Source of the DNA: JAZKDW01 sp040387375
GTDB lineage: Bacteria; Pseudomonadota; Gammaproteobacteria; Burkholderiales; Burkholderiaceae_D
NCBI GenBank assembly: GCA_040387375.1
Contig: JAZKDW010000026.1
Location: forward strand, 1 to 64,000
Direction of reading: 5' to 3'
Length of the DNA stretch: 64,000 nt
Shown here piece after piece: positions 1-7,965 of this stretch (position 1 is the first letter of the stretch; every line of letters begins with the position of its first letter). Under the pieces are notes generated by a model, which was not told where the DNA came from, made no database searches, and saw nothing but the letters and a program-made list of their open reading frames with translations. A program made the position numbers and the translations under genes.

Positions 1-150
1 CCTTGCTTTCTTGCCGGATCGCATCCTCCTGCACTGCGGACAGGAAAAAATATGACGGGAGACCTCAGAGTCTGACCCTGACCCTTTCTGACCCTTATGG
101 GAGGGTGCCCGTTGAAACCGGGTTACCTCAGGCCGAGCTTCGGTTACAAA

Positions 151-828
151 TCAGTCCTTCAAATGCACCAGCCGCAGTACCAGTTCGTGCATGGCGGTAT
201 AGGGCTCCCGACCATCGTACGCAGTCGTGACGAGCACCCTGCCCTGTGCTCGTTCAACCGCGATTTCGAGATGCTTCTTTGTCGCTGCCCAGTGACCATC
301 TTGCCCTTTTTCGTAGCCTGGTACATGGGCATTCAATTGCGCATAGATTTCGTTACGGTGAAATGGCGCTTGCACATCTTTAAAATGCAGTAACAGCCAC
401 AGTTCAAAGCACGGTACCGATGCAATGGCTGCGAAAGCGACCGGCTCGTTTTCGTCATTGATGAGTTTGCCGTTCAATGCCGCAGCTTTGGTGAGCGCCT
501 GATGATAGCCGGGGTGATCGTCGCGATCGAAGACCGCCATGACGCGATCAAAAGAACGCGGTTCTATCGCCTTGGCACGATCGCCAAAATTGAACAGATC
601 TTCCGCGTAAGTCACTACCTGGGATGGGTTCGTCCCAAGCGCACTAGCCCAGACCTGCACATTAGCTGTATTGAGTCGATGCTCGCGTTTGATCTCGTCG
701 ATATATTGCGGTTCGGTCTTTTCGCCCTCGCAGACGATCAGGACGCGTTCAAAAGGCGCGCGCTGTGCTGAACGGCGTTTTAAATCGCGGGCCTGTTGAC
801 GGTGCTTGGGCTGGTGATCTTTTCCCAT
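151..828 (-). CDS. RloB-like TOPRIM protein (AbiL-type defence, second gene)
   Basis: 225 aa. Recognised as the RloB/AbiLii family: a basic N-terminus rich in Lys/Arg/Gln, then a TOPRIM-like fold with CEGEKTEP (Glu34) after a hydrophobic strand and FDRDDH (Asp101, Asp103) about 65 residues later, the usual acidic metal site of TOPRIM nucleases. A conserved family block FELWLLLHF follows near residue 140. It lies 25 bp behind the AAA ATPase gene on the same strand, so the two are very probably co-transcribed. Families with this pairing (AbiL, RloA-RloB; more distantly PARIS) stop phage growth through a nuclease effector controlled by the ATPase. The family call is firm; the defence role is inferred from family and pairing, and the trigger and target are unknown. 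Confidence 0.8.
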   Translation of the reverse strand: MGKDHQPKHRQQARDLKRRSAQRAPFERVLIVCEGEKTEPQYIDEIKREHRLNTANVQVWASALGTNPSQVVTYAEDLFNFGDRAKAIEPRSFDRVMAVFDRDDHPGYHQALTKAAALNGKLINDENEPVAFAAIASVPCFELWLLLHFKDVQAPFHRNEIYAQLNAHVPGYEKGQDGHWAATKKHLEIAVERAQGRVLVTTAYDGREPYTAMHELVLRLVHLKD

Positions 829-853
829 CTGATCGTGGTCCTGTCGTGGAGAT

Positions 854-2176
854 TCAGTCGGCGGTTGAATTGACTACCGTCGACGTTGGCTTATCCGGCC
901 GTGGATTCCCATGCGCCAGAATATCAGGCAGCGCATTGAAGAATGGCACAGCCCCATAGCGCCCCATCAGATAGCCGCGCTCCCACGCCTCGTGCTTGCG
1001 TGGGCTGAAGTCCGTCATCGGATACAAACGGGTCGCCTGGTCATGATCTTTTTCTGTAAACCAGACCTGGTCCCGGCGAAATAAGGTGTGATCGAGTAAT
1101 GACGTGTCGTGTGTACTGAAAATGAGCTGGGCGCCATTTTTATTTATCGCGGGATCATGAAACATCGAGATCAGGCGCCGCACCAGCAAGGTATGCAGGC
1201 TGCTATCAAGTTCATCGACCACAAGAATGCGTCCGTCTCTCAGCACATCCAGGACCGGTGCGACCAGACCGTAAAGACGCTGCGTGCCCTCGGATTCTTC
1301 ATGCAATTCGAAGCTTGCATTGCCCTTGGACGTAGCGTGCTGGAAAACTGGCACCAAAAATTCTCGCTCATCCTGGCTGGTCTGCGCAGCCCCGCCGGGA
1401 TGAATGACAAAGTGATTCATAAAACCTTTGCGCGGCACCGCCTGAACATCGGCAATACTGATGTCAGCGCTGGCCAAAAAGCTGCAAATAGTCTTGCGCC
1501 CTTCTTCGGTCGCCAGCATGGCAGTAGTGAAGTCACTGTTGATGATTACGCCGGCTGGCAAGAACACAATGTTCTCGACGATCCATCGCATCACCGGACT
1601 CAGGAGTTCGCTGTTGAGCTGCGCCGCCGTCGACAAAAACAGGGCATTCGGCCGGGTACTGTCCTGCCACAGCTTGCGCGGACCGGTGAGATGCGCGCTG
1701 AAATCGTAGTCATACGTTCCTGTGCTGTCCACGAATCGGCGGCTGAACCATTGTGAGGGCTTATTGGTCCGGTAGACCAGCAGGGACTCGCTGACGATTC
1801 GTTGCGGCGTCATGGCGAACGCGTATTGGTAGCGTATTCCCTCAAGCAAAAACGTTATCTCAAATTCGGACGGCTCATTAACGAACTGTTTGTCGAGCTT
1901 GAATCCTTGCACGTTGAAGGTTTGCCCAGGCTGGATCACAGTGGCCGATTCCGCTACCACGGCGCGCATGTAATTCAGCGCCTGCAGCAGCGTCGACTTG
2001 CCGCTGGCATTGGGACCATAGACCACTGCACTGCGCACCGCGCTGGGCAAGGACTTGAGCCCGGTAGGCTCAAGATGCGTCTCGGCCAGCTCCTTGTCAC
2101 TTGACGACGCGATAAGGCTGAGCACTTGCTCATCGCGGATCGATCGGTAGTTGCGCACACGAAAATCGAGCAACAT
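854..2176 (-). CDS. AAA-family ATPase, RloA/AbiLi-like (first gene of defence pair)
   Basis: 440 aa from the ATG at 2176, which has GAGG six bases upstream; a TTG 12 bp earlier is the longer alternative. The N-terminus MLLDFRVRNYRSI is the usual opening of AAA_15/AAA_21 OLD-like ATPases. Walker A is GPNASGKS (residues 54-61). Near the C-terminus are a Walker B strand LVVDELDSSLH and the switch motif STHDTSLLD, with an ABC-like arrangement. Such ATPases dimerise and act as sensor or regulator for a partner effector, here the RloB-like TOPRIM protein encoded immediately downstream. AbiL-type abortive infection is the best match; a PARIS-like or unclassified OLD-family pair is possible. Confidence 0.8.
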   Translation of the reverse strand: MLLDFRVRNYRSIRDEQVLSLIASSSDKELAETHLEPTGLKSLPSAVRSAVVYGPNASGKSTLLQALNYMRAVVAESATVIQPGQTFNVQGFKLDKQFVNEPSEFEITFLLEGIRYQYAFAMTPQRIVSESLLVYRTNKPSQWFSRRFVDSTGTYDYDFSAHLTGPRKLWQDSTRPNALFLSTAAQLNSELLSPVMRWIVENIVFLPAGVIINSDFTTAMLATEEGRKTICSFLASADISIADVQAVPRKGFMNHFVIHPGGAAQTSQDEREFLVPVFQHATSKGNASFELHEESEGTQRLYGLVAPVLDVLRDGRILVVDELDSSLHTLLVRRLISMFHDPAINKNGAQLIFSTHDTSLLDHTLFRRDQVWFTEKDHDQATRLYPMTDFSPRKHEAWERGYLMGRYGAVPFFNALPDILAHGNPRPDKPTSTVVNSTAD

Positions 2177-2207
2177 AGTGGACCTCAAAGTTAATATTTT
2201 GTCTTAA

Positions 2208-2226
2208 TTTGCATAATATACGCAAA
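2208..2226. promoter_or_regulatory. AT-rich upstream region of the defence operon with a short inverted repeat
   Basis: The region just upstream of the ATPase gene is strikingly AT-rich compared with its surroundings. It contains TTTGC and GCAAA arms separated by nine bases. It could be the promoter/operator of the defence pair, but no regulator gene is adjacent and the arms are short. Confidence 0.25.
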
Positions 2227-2521
2227 ATAGCACATTATTTTATATTTACTTGTATTAACAATGGAACCGCCTTTGATATTGTGCAATTAGGCCAAGTCGA
2301 TTGCTAGTGCATGCTCTGGCAAAACTGCCGATCATAGGAGTCACCGATCAAGCTGGCGATCAAGTCACCGACCAAGTGGCGGATTGCTGTGATTTACAAA
2401 AACCCGCCTCTAGCCCAGTGCTGATGCGGGTTTTTTTGTTACGCAATTTTTAGCTGCATTTTTTGGCAGTTTTCGACAATAGCGGCGATGCGCCTATATT
2501 GCTGGAAGAAGGAGAAAACCC
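2227..2521. other. Intergenic spacer with tandem-repeat relic and no intact gene
   Basis: No credible complete gene. At 2340-2387 a 24-bp unit occurs twice in imperfect tandem; on the plus strand it reads VTDQ-type peptide repeats like those near the C-terminus of some AlbA-domain ATP-binding proteins. The open frame around it has no start and runs into the terminator hairpin, so it looks like a gene relic. Confidence 0.4.
2398..2437. terminator. Rho-independent terminator, probably bidirectional
   Basis: AACCCGC at 2401-2407 pairs with GCGGGTT at 2425-2431. A run of seven T follows on the plus strand and a run of A precedes the hairpin, so it can work in both directions. No intact plus-strand gene ends here. 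Confidence 0.6.
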
Positions 2522-2701
2522 ATGAATACCATCTTAAAGACACAAAGCGTTTCCCAACTGACAGATCCAGATATGCAAGCAGTGCCTGCCGCGCTAGCGC
2601 GCGCCGGCACACCCCTGATCGTCATCAGGGAAGGCAGACTTGTCGAGGCCATGGTCACGACCGATAGCCTCAAGCCACTGCAACAGGCCATGGCGAAGTA
2701 G
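2522..2701 (+). CDS. Small protein of unknown function, 59 aa
   Basis: Starts MNTILKTQSV and ends QQAMAK. A strong ribosome binding site (GAAGGAG) stands seven bases before the ATG, which makes it a believable small gene. The layout, a short helix then two beta-type segments (TPLIVIREGRLVEAMVTT), resembles small antitoxin-like or AbrB/Phd-sized proteins, but I cannot name a family. It is convergent with the broken SnoaL-like gene and has no toxin-like partner next to it. Confidence 0.5.
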   Translation: MNTILKTQSVSQLTDPDMQAVPAALARAGTPLIVIREGRLVEAMVTTDSLKPLQQAMAK

Positions 2702-2719
2702 TTTTACTTTCACCTTCGA

Positions 2720-3168
2720 TCAATTTGACGGAGTAGAGGGAGCAGGTTTCATAGCCATAAGGATCCGGCGCTCCCGGATACGCCAGCCCTGAAGCGTGCG
2801 CTGAAATCGGTCGTGGTACTCGACGACCGCAGGTGGCCCCAGCGTCTGCGAAGTGCCGTCGCCTGCCGGCGAGCCCTGGAAAACAGCACGTAACAAGTGC
2901 CGGCAGCCTCATCGGGCGACAGAACATCCACCTCGATGTTGGCGCACAGGTGGCGCGTCTACAAAGTGGTCGGGCGGGCCTCGAGAAATGCGCGGATCGC
3001 CGCATGTCCCACCACTACGTTACCCATGCGGACCAGAACGGCGTCGTCGGTGAAGAGATCCAGCACACGCTCGTAGCGGCGGGCATCCAGATGGTTGGCG
3101 AAGGCCACGCACAGGCGGGAGCATGCAAGCTCGTCCGCAAGCAAGAGCTGATCAAAAGGCAGTGTCAT
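2720..3168 (-). pseudogene. SnoaL-like (NTF2-fold) protein, disrupted by a stop and a frameshift
   Basis: The frame starting at 3168 begins MTLPFDQLLLADELACSRL and carries the family pattern of a helix then LFTDDAVLV and GHAAIRAFLEARP. It meets an in-frame TAG at 2959-2961, yet the same frame continues beyond it with sensible sequence (TRHLCANIEVDVLSPDEAAG). At about 2879, in TTTTCC, the frame must slip by one base to resume with QGSPAGDGTSQTLGPPAVV and a normal C-terminus ending at 2720. One nonsense change plus one indel means it is not expressed whole. Intact relatives are small isomerase, hydratase or dehydratase-fold proteins of about 140-150 aa. It is the last member of a sulfatase-VOC-SnoaL set. 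Confidence 0.7.
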
Positions 3169-3175
3169 TGCAAGC

Positions 3176-3751
3176 TCATTCCATCATCGAGCCGCGTATC
3201 GGCGACACCGGCAGATGCTCCCGGCGCTCAAGCAATTCCGACTCCGGAACGCCCGAACGCAAGCGGGACAGCAAAGTCTCCGGCGTGAATTCCACGCCGA
3301 TCGGGTTGGTCTCGAAATGGGGGCCATGCATGAATGCGTTGGCCTCGTCGTTGGAGCCGAAACAATCCGCCTGGAACTCCATCTGATTGCCATCGGGATC
3401 GGCGTAATAAATCGACGCAGTGACGCCGTGGTGGATACACCAGTAGGGCAGGATGCCTTGCTCCTTGAGCTCGATATATTTTTCCAGCAGTTCAGTCAGG
3501 CTTCGATAGCCGTAGGCCACATGGTCCATGCCCGGCTGGCCCCGAGGCGCCTTATCCTGGGACTCTCCCTTGATGATGCCCATGTTCAGGAGGGCCACGC
3601 GATGGTGCTCGTCATCGTAGGTGATGAAGCCGATCACCGGACTCTGGTACTGAATCTCGCCGTTGAACACCTTTACGTACCAATCGCGCATTTCTTCAAA
3701 ACGATAGGTACGGAACACGATATGGGCAAAGGTTTTTGGTCGAATCGTCAT
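3176..3751 (-). CDS. VOC-family protein, extradiol-dioxygenase-like
   Basis: 191 aa from the ATG at 3751 (AGGGA upstream); a TTG two codons earlier is the alternative. Two VOC-type modules are visible: FAHIVFRTYRFEEMRDWYVKV at the N-terminus with the metal-ligand position in the first strand, then MDHVAYGYRSLTELLEKY, with a closing YYADPDGNQMEFQ strand carrying the likely Glu ligand. This resembles biphenyl-2,3-diol dioxygenase-like and glyoxalase-like proteins. The substrate is unknown. It lies seven bases upstream of the broken SnoaL gene and 84 bp downstream of the sulfatase, suggesting a small catabolic transcript. Confidence 0.7.
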   Translation of the reverse strand: MTIRPKTFAHIVFRTYRFEEMRDWYVKVFNGEIQYQSPVIGFITYDDEHHRVALLNMGIIKGESQDKAPRGQPGMDHVAYGYRSLTELLEKYIELKEQGILPYWCIHHGVTASIYYADPDGNQMEFQADCFGSNDEANAFMHGPHFETNPIGVEFTPETLLSRLRSGVPESELLERREHLPVSPIRGSMME

Positions 3752-3835
3752 GATCAAGCATTCCCTGGATGTTATTGGTGGGTCGTCTCAGACTTGCACT
3801 GGCGACCAAAAGATTATAAGGTCCATTCGGCTCAA

Positions 3836-5161
3836 TCATCCGTAGGTGGAAAGTGCCATCTGCTCGTTCGAATAAACGGGGAGCAGGCGGGCATCTTCCG
3901 GGATGGGCGGCAACTGCGCATCCCATGCGGCCCAGGCCTGCTTCAACTCTTCCAGCTTTTCTGGATGACGCCACCGAAGGTTCGCTCGCTCACGAACATC
4001 AACCGCGATATTGAACAAATAATCAACGCCATCCATGGATAGGAATTTCCAGTCGCCCCGTATCAATGCCTTCTGTTGCCGATGTTTCATGCGCCAACAC
4101 AAATCGCCGGGGCGGGTCCAGTCCGGCTCTTCAAATGCCGGACTGAGATCCACGCCGTCGAGCGGGTAATCGCTGTCGGGCTGGACACCGGCCGCAGAAA
4201 GAAAAGTCGCGGCCCAGTCCATGCTGAGGCAGGGGGTCTCATGCACTTGCCCCGCGCGTATTCGTGCCGGCCACCTGGCTATCAGCGGCACCCGGATTCC
4301 CCCTTCGAGCAGATCCATCTTCTGCCCCATGAATGGCCAATTATTCGAAAACCGCTCACCACCGTTATCGCTCGTGAAAACGACGAGGGTGTTGTCCTCG
4401 AACCCCTTGTCTTTCAGGGCTTTCATGATTGAACCTATTCCCTCGTCCATGTGATGAATCATGCGTTGATAGACAGGTACCGATCCGCCATCGATGTGCT
4501 CACCGTGGCTGGCCGTGTGCACGGACTCCTGACGATCGTCCCGCGTCAGCCAGGGCCAATGCGGTGCGGTGTAGTGAACGCTGATGCAAAATGGCTGGTC
4601 GATCGGGCTTTGCTCGATGAAGTTGACTGCCCTTGCGCTGATCAGGTCAGTGAAATAGCCGTCAACCTCGACCTGCTCCTCGTTGTCCCACAGATCAGGA
4701 TTACCCCGAAGATCGGTATGTGCAAAATAGTCCAGGCCACCGCTGAGGCAGCCAAAAAATTCGTCATAACCCGACAGGCGAGGGCCAAATAGCGGTGGCT
4801 TGCCCAGGTGCCATTTTCCAAACAGACCGGTCGCATAACCGGAAGCCTTTAGCAGCGACGGTAGTGTCGGATGTTCGGGAGGAAGCCCCAGCAATCTGGA
4901 ATCCGGGTGGCCAAGAGGCTCCTCGGCAGCACCGCGCAACCTGTATTGCCAGCGCCCGGTAATGAGCGCGAAACGTGTGGGCGAACATAGGGCAGAGTTG
5001 GCATACCCATGTGTAAAGCGCATCCCCTGGCTGGCCATGAGATCCAGGTTGGGCGAGACGTCGACGGAGCAGTTGTAAACATCACGCGCCCCGGTGCACC
5101 CCAAGTCTGCATAACCCAGGTCGTCGGCAAGAATAAACACCAGAGTCGGTCGCTTTTCCAT
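3836..5161 (-). CDS. Sulfatase (arylsulfatase family)
   Basis: 441 aa, full length for type I sulfatases. The active-site motif CSPTR at residues 59-63 fits C-x-P-x-R, in which Cys59 would be oxidised to formylglycine by a maturase not seen in this window. The N-terminal metal aspartates are in LADDLGYADLG (Asp13, Asp14), a second metal motif FTSDNGGERF lies in the middle, and GKWHLGK carries the conserved Lys and His. No signal peptide is apparent, so a cytoplasmic enzyme is likely. It hydrolyses a sulfate ester of unknown structure. It heads the sulfatase-VOC-SnoaL group, whose last gene is broken. Confidence 0.85.
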   Translation of the reverse strand: MEKRPTLVFILADDLGYADLGCTGARDVYNCSVDVSPNLDLMASQGMRFTHGYANSALCSPTRFALITGRWQYRLRGAAEEPLGHPDSRLLGLPPEHPTLPSLLKASGYATGLFGKWHLGKPPLFGPRLSGYDEFFGCLSGGLDYFAHTDLRGNPDLWDNEEQVEVDGYFTDLISARAVNFIEQSPIDQPFCISVHYTAPHWPWLTRDDRQESVHTASHGEHIDGGSVPVYQRMIHHMDEGIGSIMKALKDKGFEDNTLVVFTSDNGGERFSNNWPFMGQKMDLLEGGIRVPLIARWPARIRAGQVHETPCLSMDWAATFLSAAGVQPDSDYPLDGVDLSPAFEEPDWTRPGDLCWRMKHRQQKALIRGDWKFLSMDGVDYLFNIAVDVRERANLRWRHPEKLEELKQAWAAWDAQLPPIPEDARLLPVYSNEQMALSTYG

Positions 5162-5175
5162 AATGCGGGTCTCGG

Positions 5176-5640
5176 TTAGTCTATGCGAATATTGGCGGTC
5201 CGGGCGATGCGCCCCATCTTTATCGTATCGCTGACAATGATGTTCGTAAATTCCTGCGGCGAGCCGGCGACTGGCTCCGCACCAAAAACCGCAAAGGAAG
5301 TTTTAAGCTCATCTGTGACCAGGGCCTTGCGAAGGGCGGCGTTAAGACGCTCCACGACCGCCCGTGGTGTGCCGGTCTTTACAACAATGCCCTGCCAGTC
5401 ACGTATTGCAAAATCAGGGTACCCCGCCTCACTCATCGTCGGCACGTCCTTGAGCGCTGGAACTCTCTGGGAGCTTGTGACTGCAAGAGCCTTGAGTCGC
5501 CCCGACTGAATATGACCGACGACAGGGCCAGTTCCCGCGAACATGAATTGGACTTGCCCGCCCAGCAGGTCCCCTATGGCCTGTGGAAAGGCAAGGTAAG
5601 GCACATGGGTAGCCTGGGTGTTGGTCTTCCTTCGGAATAT
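5176..5640 (-). pseudogene. Bug/TctC-family periplasmic receptor, C-terminal remnant
   Basis: Only the last 145 or so residues of a roughly 320-residue tripartite-tricarboxylate (Bug) solute receptor remain. The frame reads THVPYLAFPQAIGDLLGG, VQFMFAGTGPVVGHIQSG, DVPTMSEAGYPDF and a normal C-terminus ending RTANIRID. No signal peptide or N-terminal lobe exists, and upstream in the same frame lies a stop and then a fragment of an unrelated GFA gene. The fragment could start at a GTG (5604) but a functional receptor cannot result. The sulfatase gene begins 14 bp downstream. Confidence 0.75.
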
Positions 5641-5643
5641 CCC

Positions 5644-5769
5644 TTATAAGCCAAATGCGTTAATCGGCCCAGCTGACCATTTCCGGCAGGACGTGCAATG
5701 ACAATAGGCCATTGCTTCCGGTGCGCCACTGACTATAAATTTGACGTCACCGGACTGTTCGCTATTCAT
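5644..5769 (-). pseudogene. GFA-family (S-(hydroxymethyl)glutathione synthase-like) N-terminal remnant
   Basis: 41 codons starting with ATG behind GAGGAG. The peptide contains SGDVKFIVSG and YCHCTSCRKWSAGPINAF, the central zinc-binding CxCxxC and following block of the GFA/CENP-V fold, in register with the N-terminal part of the family. The first zinc cysteine pair is replaced by EQSG, and the frame stops after FGL where about 80 further residues should follow. Immediately afterwards Bug-receptor sequence begins, so a deletion seems to have joined two genes. It lies 39 bp behind the nitrilase gene on the same strand. Confidence 0.65.
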
Positions 5770-5808
5770 GATCCCACTCCTCAAATGATTGGTCGAAGTC
5801 TTCTCTTA

Positions 5809-6747
5809 TCAATCAATGTATTGCACCGGCATGGCGGGAGCGTGTCGCACCTGTAATTGAAAAATATCGTTGCGCGCATAATGTCCCGCCACATCAAAGG
5901 CCCGGCGCGCTGGGGCGACGCGCCCAACGTCAATGTCCGCATACAGAATCCCTTCCTCACGCCGCATGGGCCCGGCAACGATGTTGCCTTGCGGGTCGAT
6001 TACCACCGAGTCGCCTGCGTTGATCCATTCAGCCGGATCGGGAAACAACCGTTCCCGTTCCGGGAAGTCTTTCGGAATATCGCTTCCGCGTAACACGGTG
6101 CCGCTGCCAAGCACCCAGCATCGGCCTTCAAGCGCAATGTGGCGCATTGTCGCAATCCAACTGTCGCCACTGTCGTAGGTGGGTGCGATATAAATCTCGA
6201 TGCCTTGCGCATACAAGGCATAGCGTGCCAGCGGCATATAGTTCTCCCAGCAAATAAGTGCGCCTAACCGGCCGACTGGGGTATCGATCGCTTTTAAACC
6301 GCTTGCATCACCAGCGCCATGCACCATGCGCTCCGGATTGGTTGGCATCAACTTACGATGACGATTGAGAATTTCGCCATCGGGACCGATGGTGACCACG
6401 GTGTTGTACAGCGTTCCGCCACCCCTGCGCCGGTCGCATTCATTGATGCCGCAAATCACGGTGACCGCATGCTTTTTTGCAGCGTCGCAGAGTTCCCTTA
6501 AGTCTCCCGCCTCAATGTCGACTGCATTGGCCAATAATTGCGTGTGCAGCTGCCCCGTAATGGCGCCATCCTTGCCCGGTGCCAAGCGCCAGATCCAGGA
6601 TGGATAACCTGGAATATATGTCTCGGGTAAAACGATTAATTTGGCCTCCGCCGCAGCGGACTCGGCGATGGACTGCACCGCGCGGGCGATAGTGGCGCTG
6701 CGATCAAGTAGCACCGGCGGGCGCTGAATAATGGCGATCTTCGTCAT
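5809..6747 (-). CDS. Nitrilase
   Basis: 312 aa, typical length for bacterial nitrilases (nitrile + 2 H2O to carboxylate + ammonia). The catalytic triad is complete: Glu42 in LPETYIPGYP, Lys132 in HRKLMPT and the nucleophile Cys166 in ICWENYMPLAR. The ETYIPGYP and CWENYMPLAR forms point to nitrilase branch 1 rather than amidase or carbamoylase branches; a cyanide hydratase-like activity cannot be excluded. It is transcribed away from the HxlR-type regulator at 6851, with about 100 bp between starts, so that regulator is the obvious candidate for control. A GFA remnant follows on the same strand. Confidence 0.88.
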   Translation of the reverse strand: MTKIAIIQRPPVLLDRSATIARAVQSIAESAAAEAKLIVLPETYIPGYPSWIWRLAPGKDGAITGQLHTQLLANAVDIEAGDLRELCDAAKKHAVTVICGINECDRRRGGGTLYNTVVTIGPDGEILNRHRKLMPTNPERMVHGAGDASGLKAIDTPVGRLGALICWENYMPLARYALYAQGIEIYIAPTYDSGDSWIATMRHIALEGRCWVLGSGTVLRGSDIPKDFPERERLFPDPAEWINAGDSVVIDPQGNIVAGPMRREEGILYADIDVGRVAPARRAFDVAGHYARNDIFQLQVRHAPAMPVQYID

Positions 6748-6850
6748 GGCATTCTCCGATAAAGGTAAGGGAAGACGAGCTCAGCATGCGCTTGACCTAT
6801 GGGTACGTCTAGTCCAGAATCAGAAGCGTTTGCACTGCGGGAGCGCCACC

Positions 6851-7555
6851 ATGGACGAGAGCTACGGTCAATTCTGCACAGTGTCACGCGCTGCCGAGAC
6901 CTTGTGCGAACGGTGGACGCCGTTGGTCATACGTGAGCTGCTTTGCGGCAGCAAGCGTTTCAATGAGCTCCATCGCGGCGTTCCCAGAATGTCTACCAGC
7001 TTGTTAGCGCTACGCTTGCGCCATCTCGAAGAAATCGGCGTAGTGCGTCGCACAAGCGCCGGCAAAGTGTGGGAGTACGGATTAACCGAGGCAGGCGAAG
7101 AACTGCGGCCCATCATCATGGCCTATGGCCAATGGGGAGCACGCTGGATTGGCAGCCGCCTTCGGGAAAACGAACTTGATGCGGGTCTGCTCATGTGGGA
7201 TATGCGGCGTTTCGTGCGTGTTACGGAATTCCCGCCACGTCCGGTGGTGATCAACTTCAGGTTTCGAGATGCCCGTACCGGCGAAAAGAACTGGTGGCTC
7301 ATTGTCGAGAAGGGCGTGGCAGATTTGTGCCGCGATGATCCAGGGCGCGAGTTGACGCTGGTTGTAGGTTCCACCGTGCGTGCATTGACCGAAGTCTGGT
7401 CCGGTGATCGAACACCGCAGGAAGTGATGCAGTCGCATGAGGTGCATGTTGACGGCGCGGCCGATAACGCAGAAAACTTATGGCGATGGCTGGGCACGAG
7501 TCATTTTGCCGCCACTCGAAGCGAGACGATCAAAGCTCACGGTCCTGTCGTTTGA
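6851..7555 (+). CDS. HxlR-family winged-helix transcriptional regulator
   Basis: 234 aa from the ATG at 6851 (MDESYGQFCTVSRAAE); an open frame extends upstream to 6731 but would overlap the nitrilase start, so the shorter form is preferred. The HxlR signature is clear: LCERWTPLVIRELLCGSKRFNEL, then GVPRMSTSLLALRLRHLEEIG and an AGKVWEYGLTEAGEEL wing. The C-terminal 110 residues form a ligand-binding-like extension found in a subset of the family (SCP2-like fold suspected). It is divergent from the nitrilase gene and upstream of the BenE transporter, and probably senses an aromatic or nitrile-derived compound (inference). Confidence 0.8.
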   Translation: MDESYGQFCTVSRAAETLCERWTPLVIRELLCGSKRFNELHRGVPRMSTSLLALRLRHLEEIGVVRRTSAGKVWEYGLTEAGEELRPIIMAYGQWGARWIGSRLRENELDAGLLMWDMRRFVRVTEFPPRPVVINFRFRDARTGEKNWWLIVEKGVADLCRDDPGRELTLVVGSTVRALTEVWSGDRTPQEVMQSHEVHVDGAADNAENLWRWLGTSHFAATRSETIKAHGPVV

Positions 7556-7965
7556 CAAGCCGTCAAGTGCCCAGGGGCGCATTGGCCCGGGTCAGCACGT
7601 ACGGTGTGGTGGCCGTGCCGGTCAAGGTGGCGCCGTCAGCGCATGCTCGACTGCATTGCGCTTGAATACCCTGCTGAACCCGGACCATATGCGTCTGGCA
7701 TTACCCCCCCCGCTGGCCGATGGGCAGCGGTCTTTTTCCAGTTGGTTTCAAGGAGTCCCCAAATGGGATTGCTCCTGGTTTCGGACCTCCGTGGAAACCG
7801 CGTTACCTCAACCTGATGTCGTTATGATTGGTCACCGAGGATGGTGTTTCCGCTGCTGTGCATCGCGGATCGACGCGCAGCTGCGTCTGAAAAAAATCAG
7901 CGCTTGAACGAATGCATTCTTGTTCCGGCCGATGTCCCCACTTTACAATGCAACCTGAAAAAAAT
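7556..7965. other. Spacer without a recognisable gene
   Basis: About 410 bp between the HxlR regulator and the transporter. Overlapping frames exist on both strands but none has a ribosome binding site plus family-like sequence. A C-run at about 7705 and a run of six A before the transporter start are the only notable low-complexity stretches. Confidence 0.5.

Noticed and set aside
60..115. Repeated CTGACCC phrases near the left edge, REP-like
   Set aside because: No complete palindrome or second copy in the window; insufficient to annotate.
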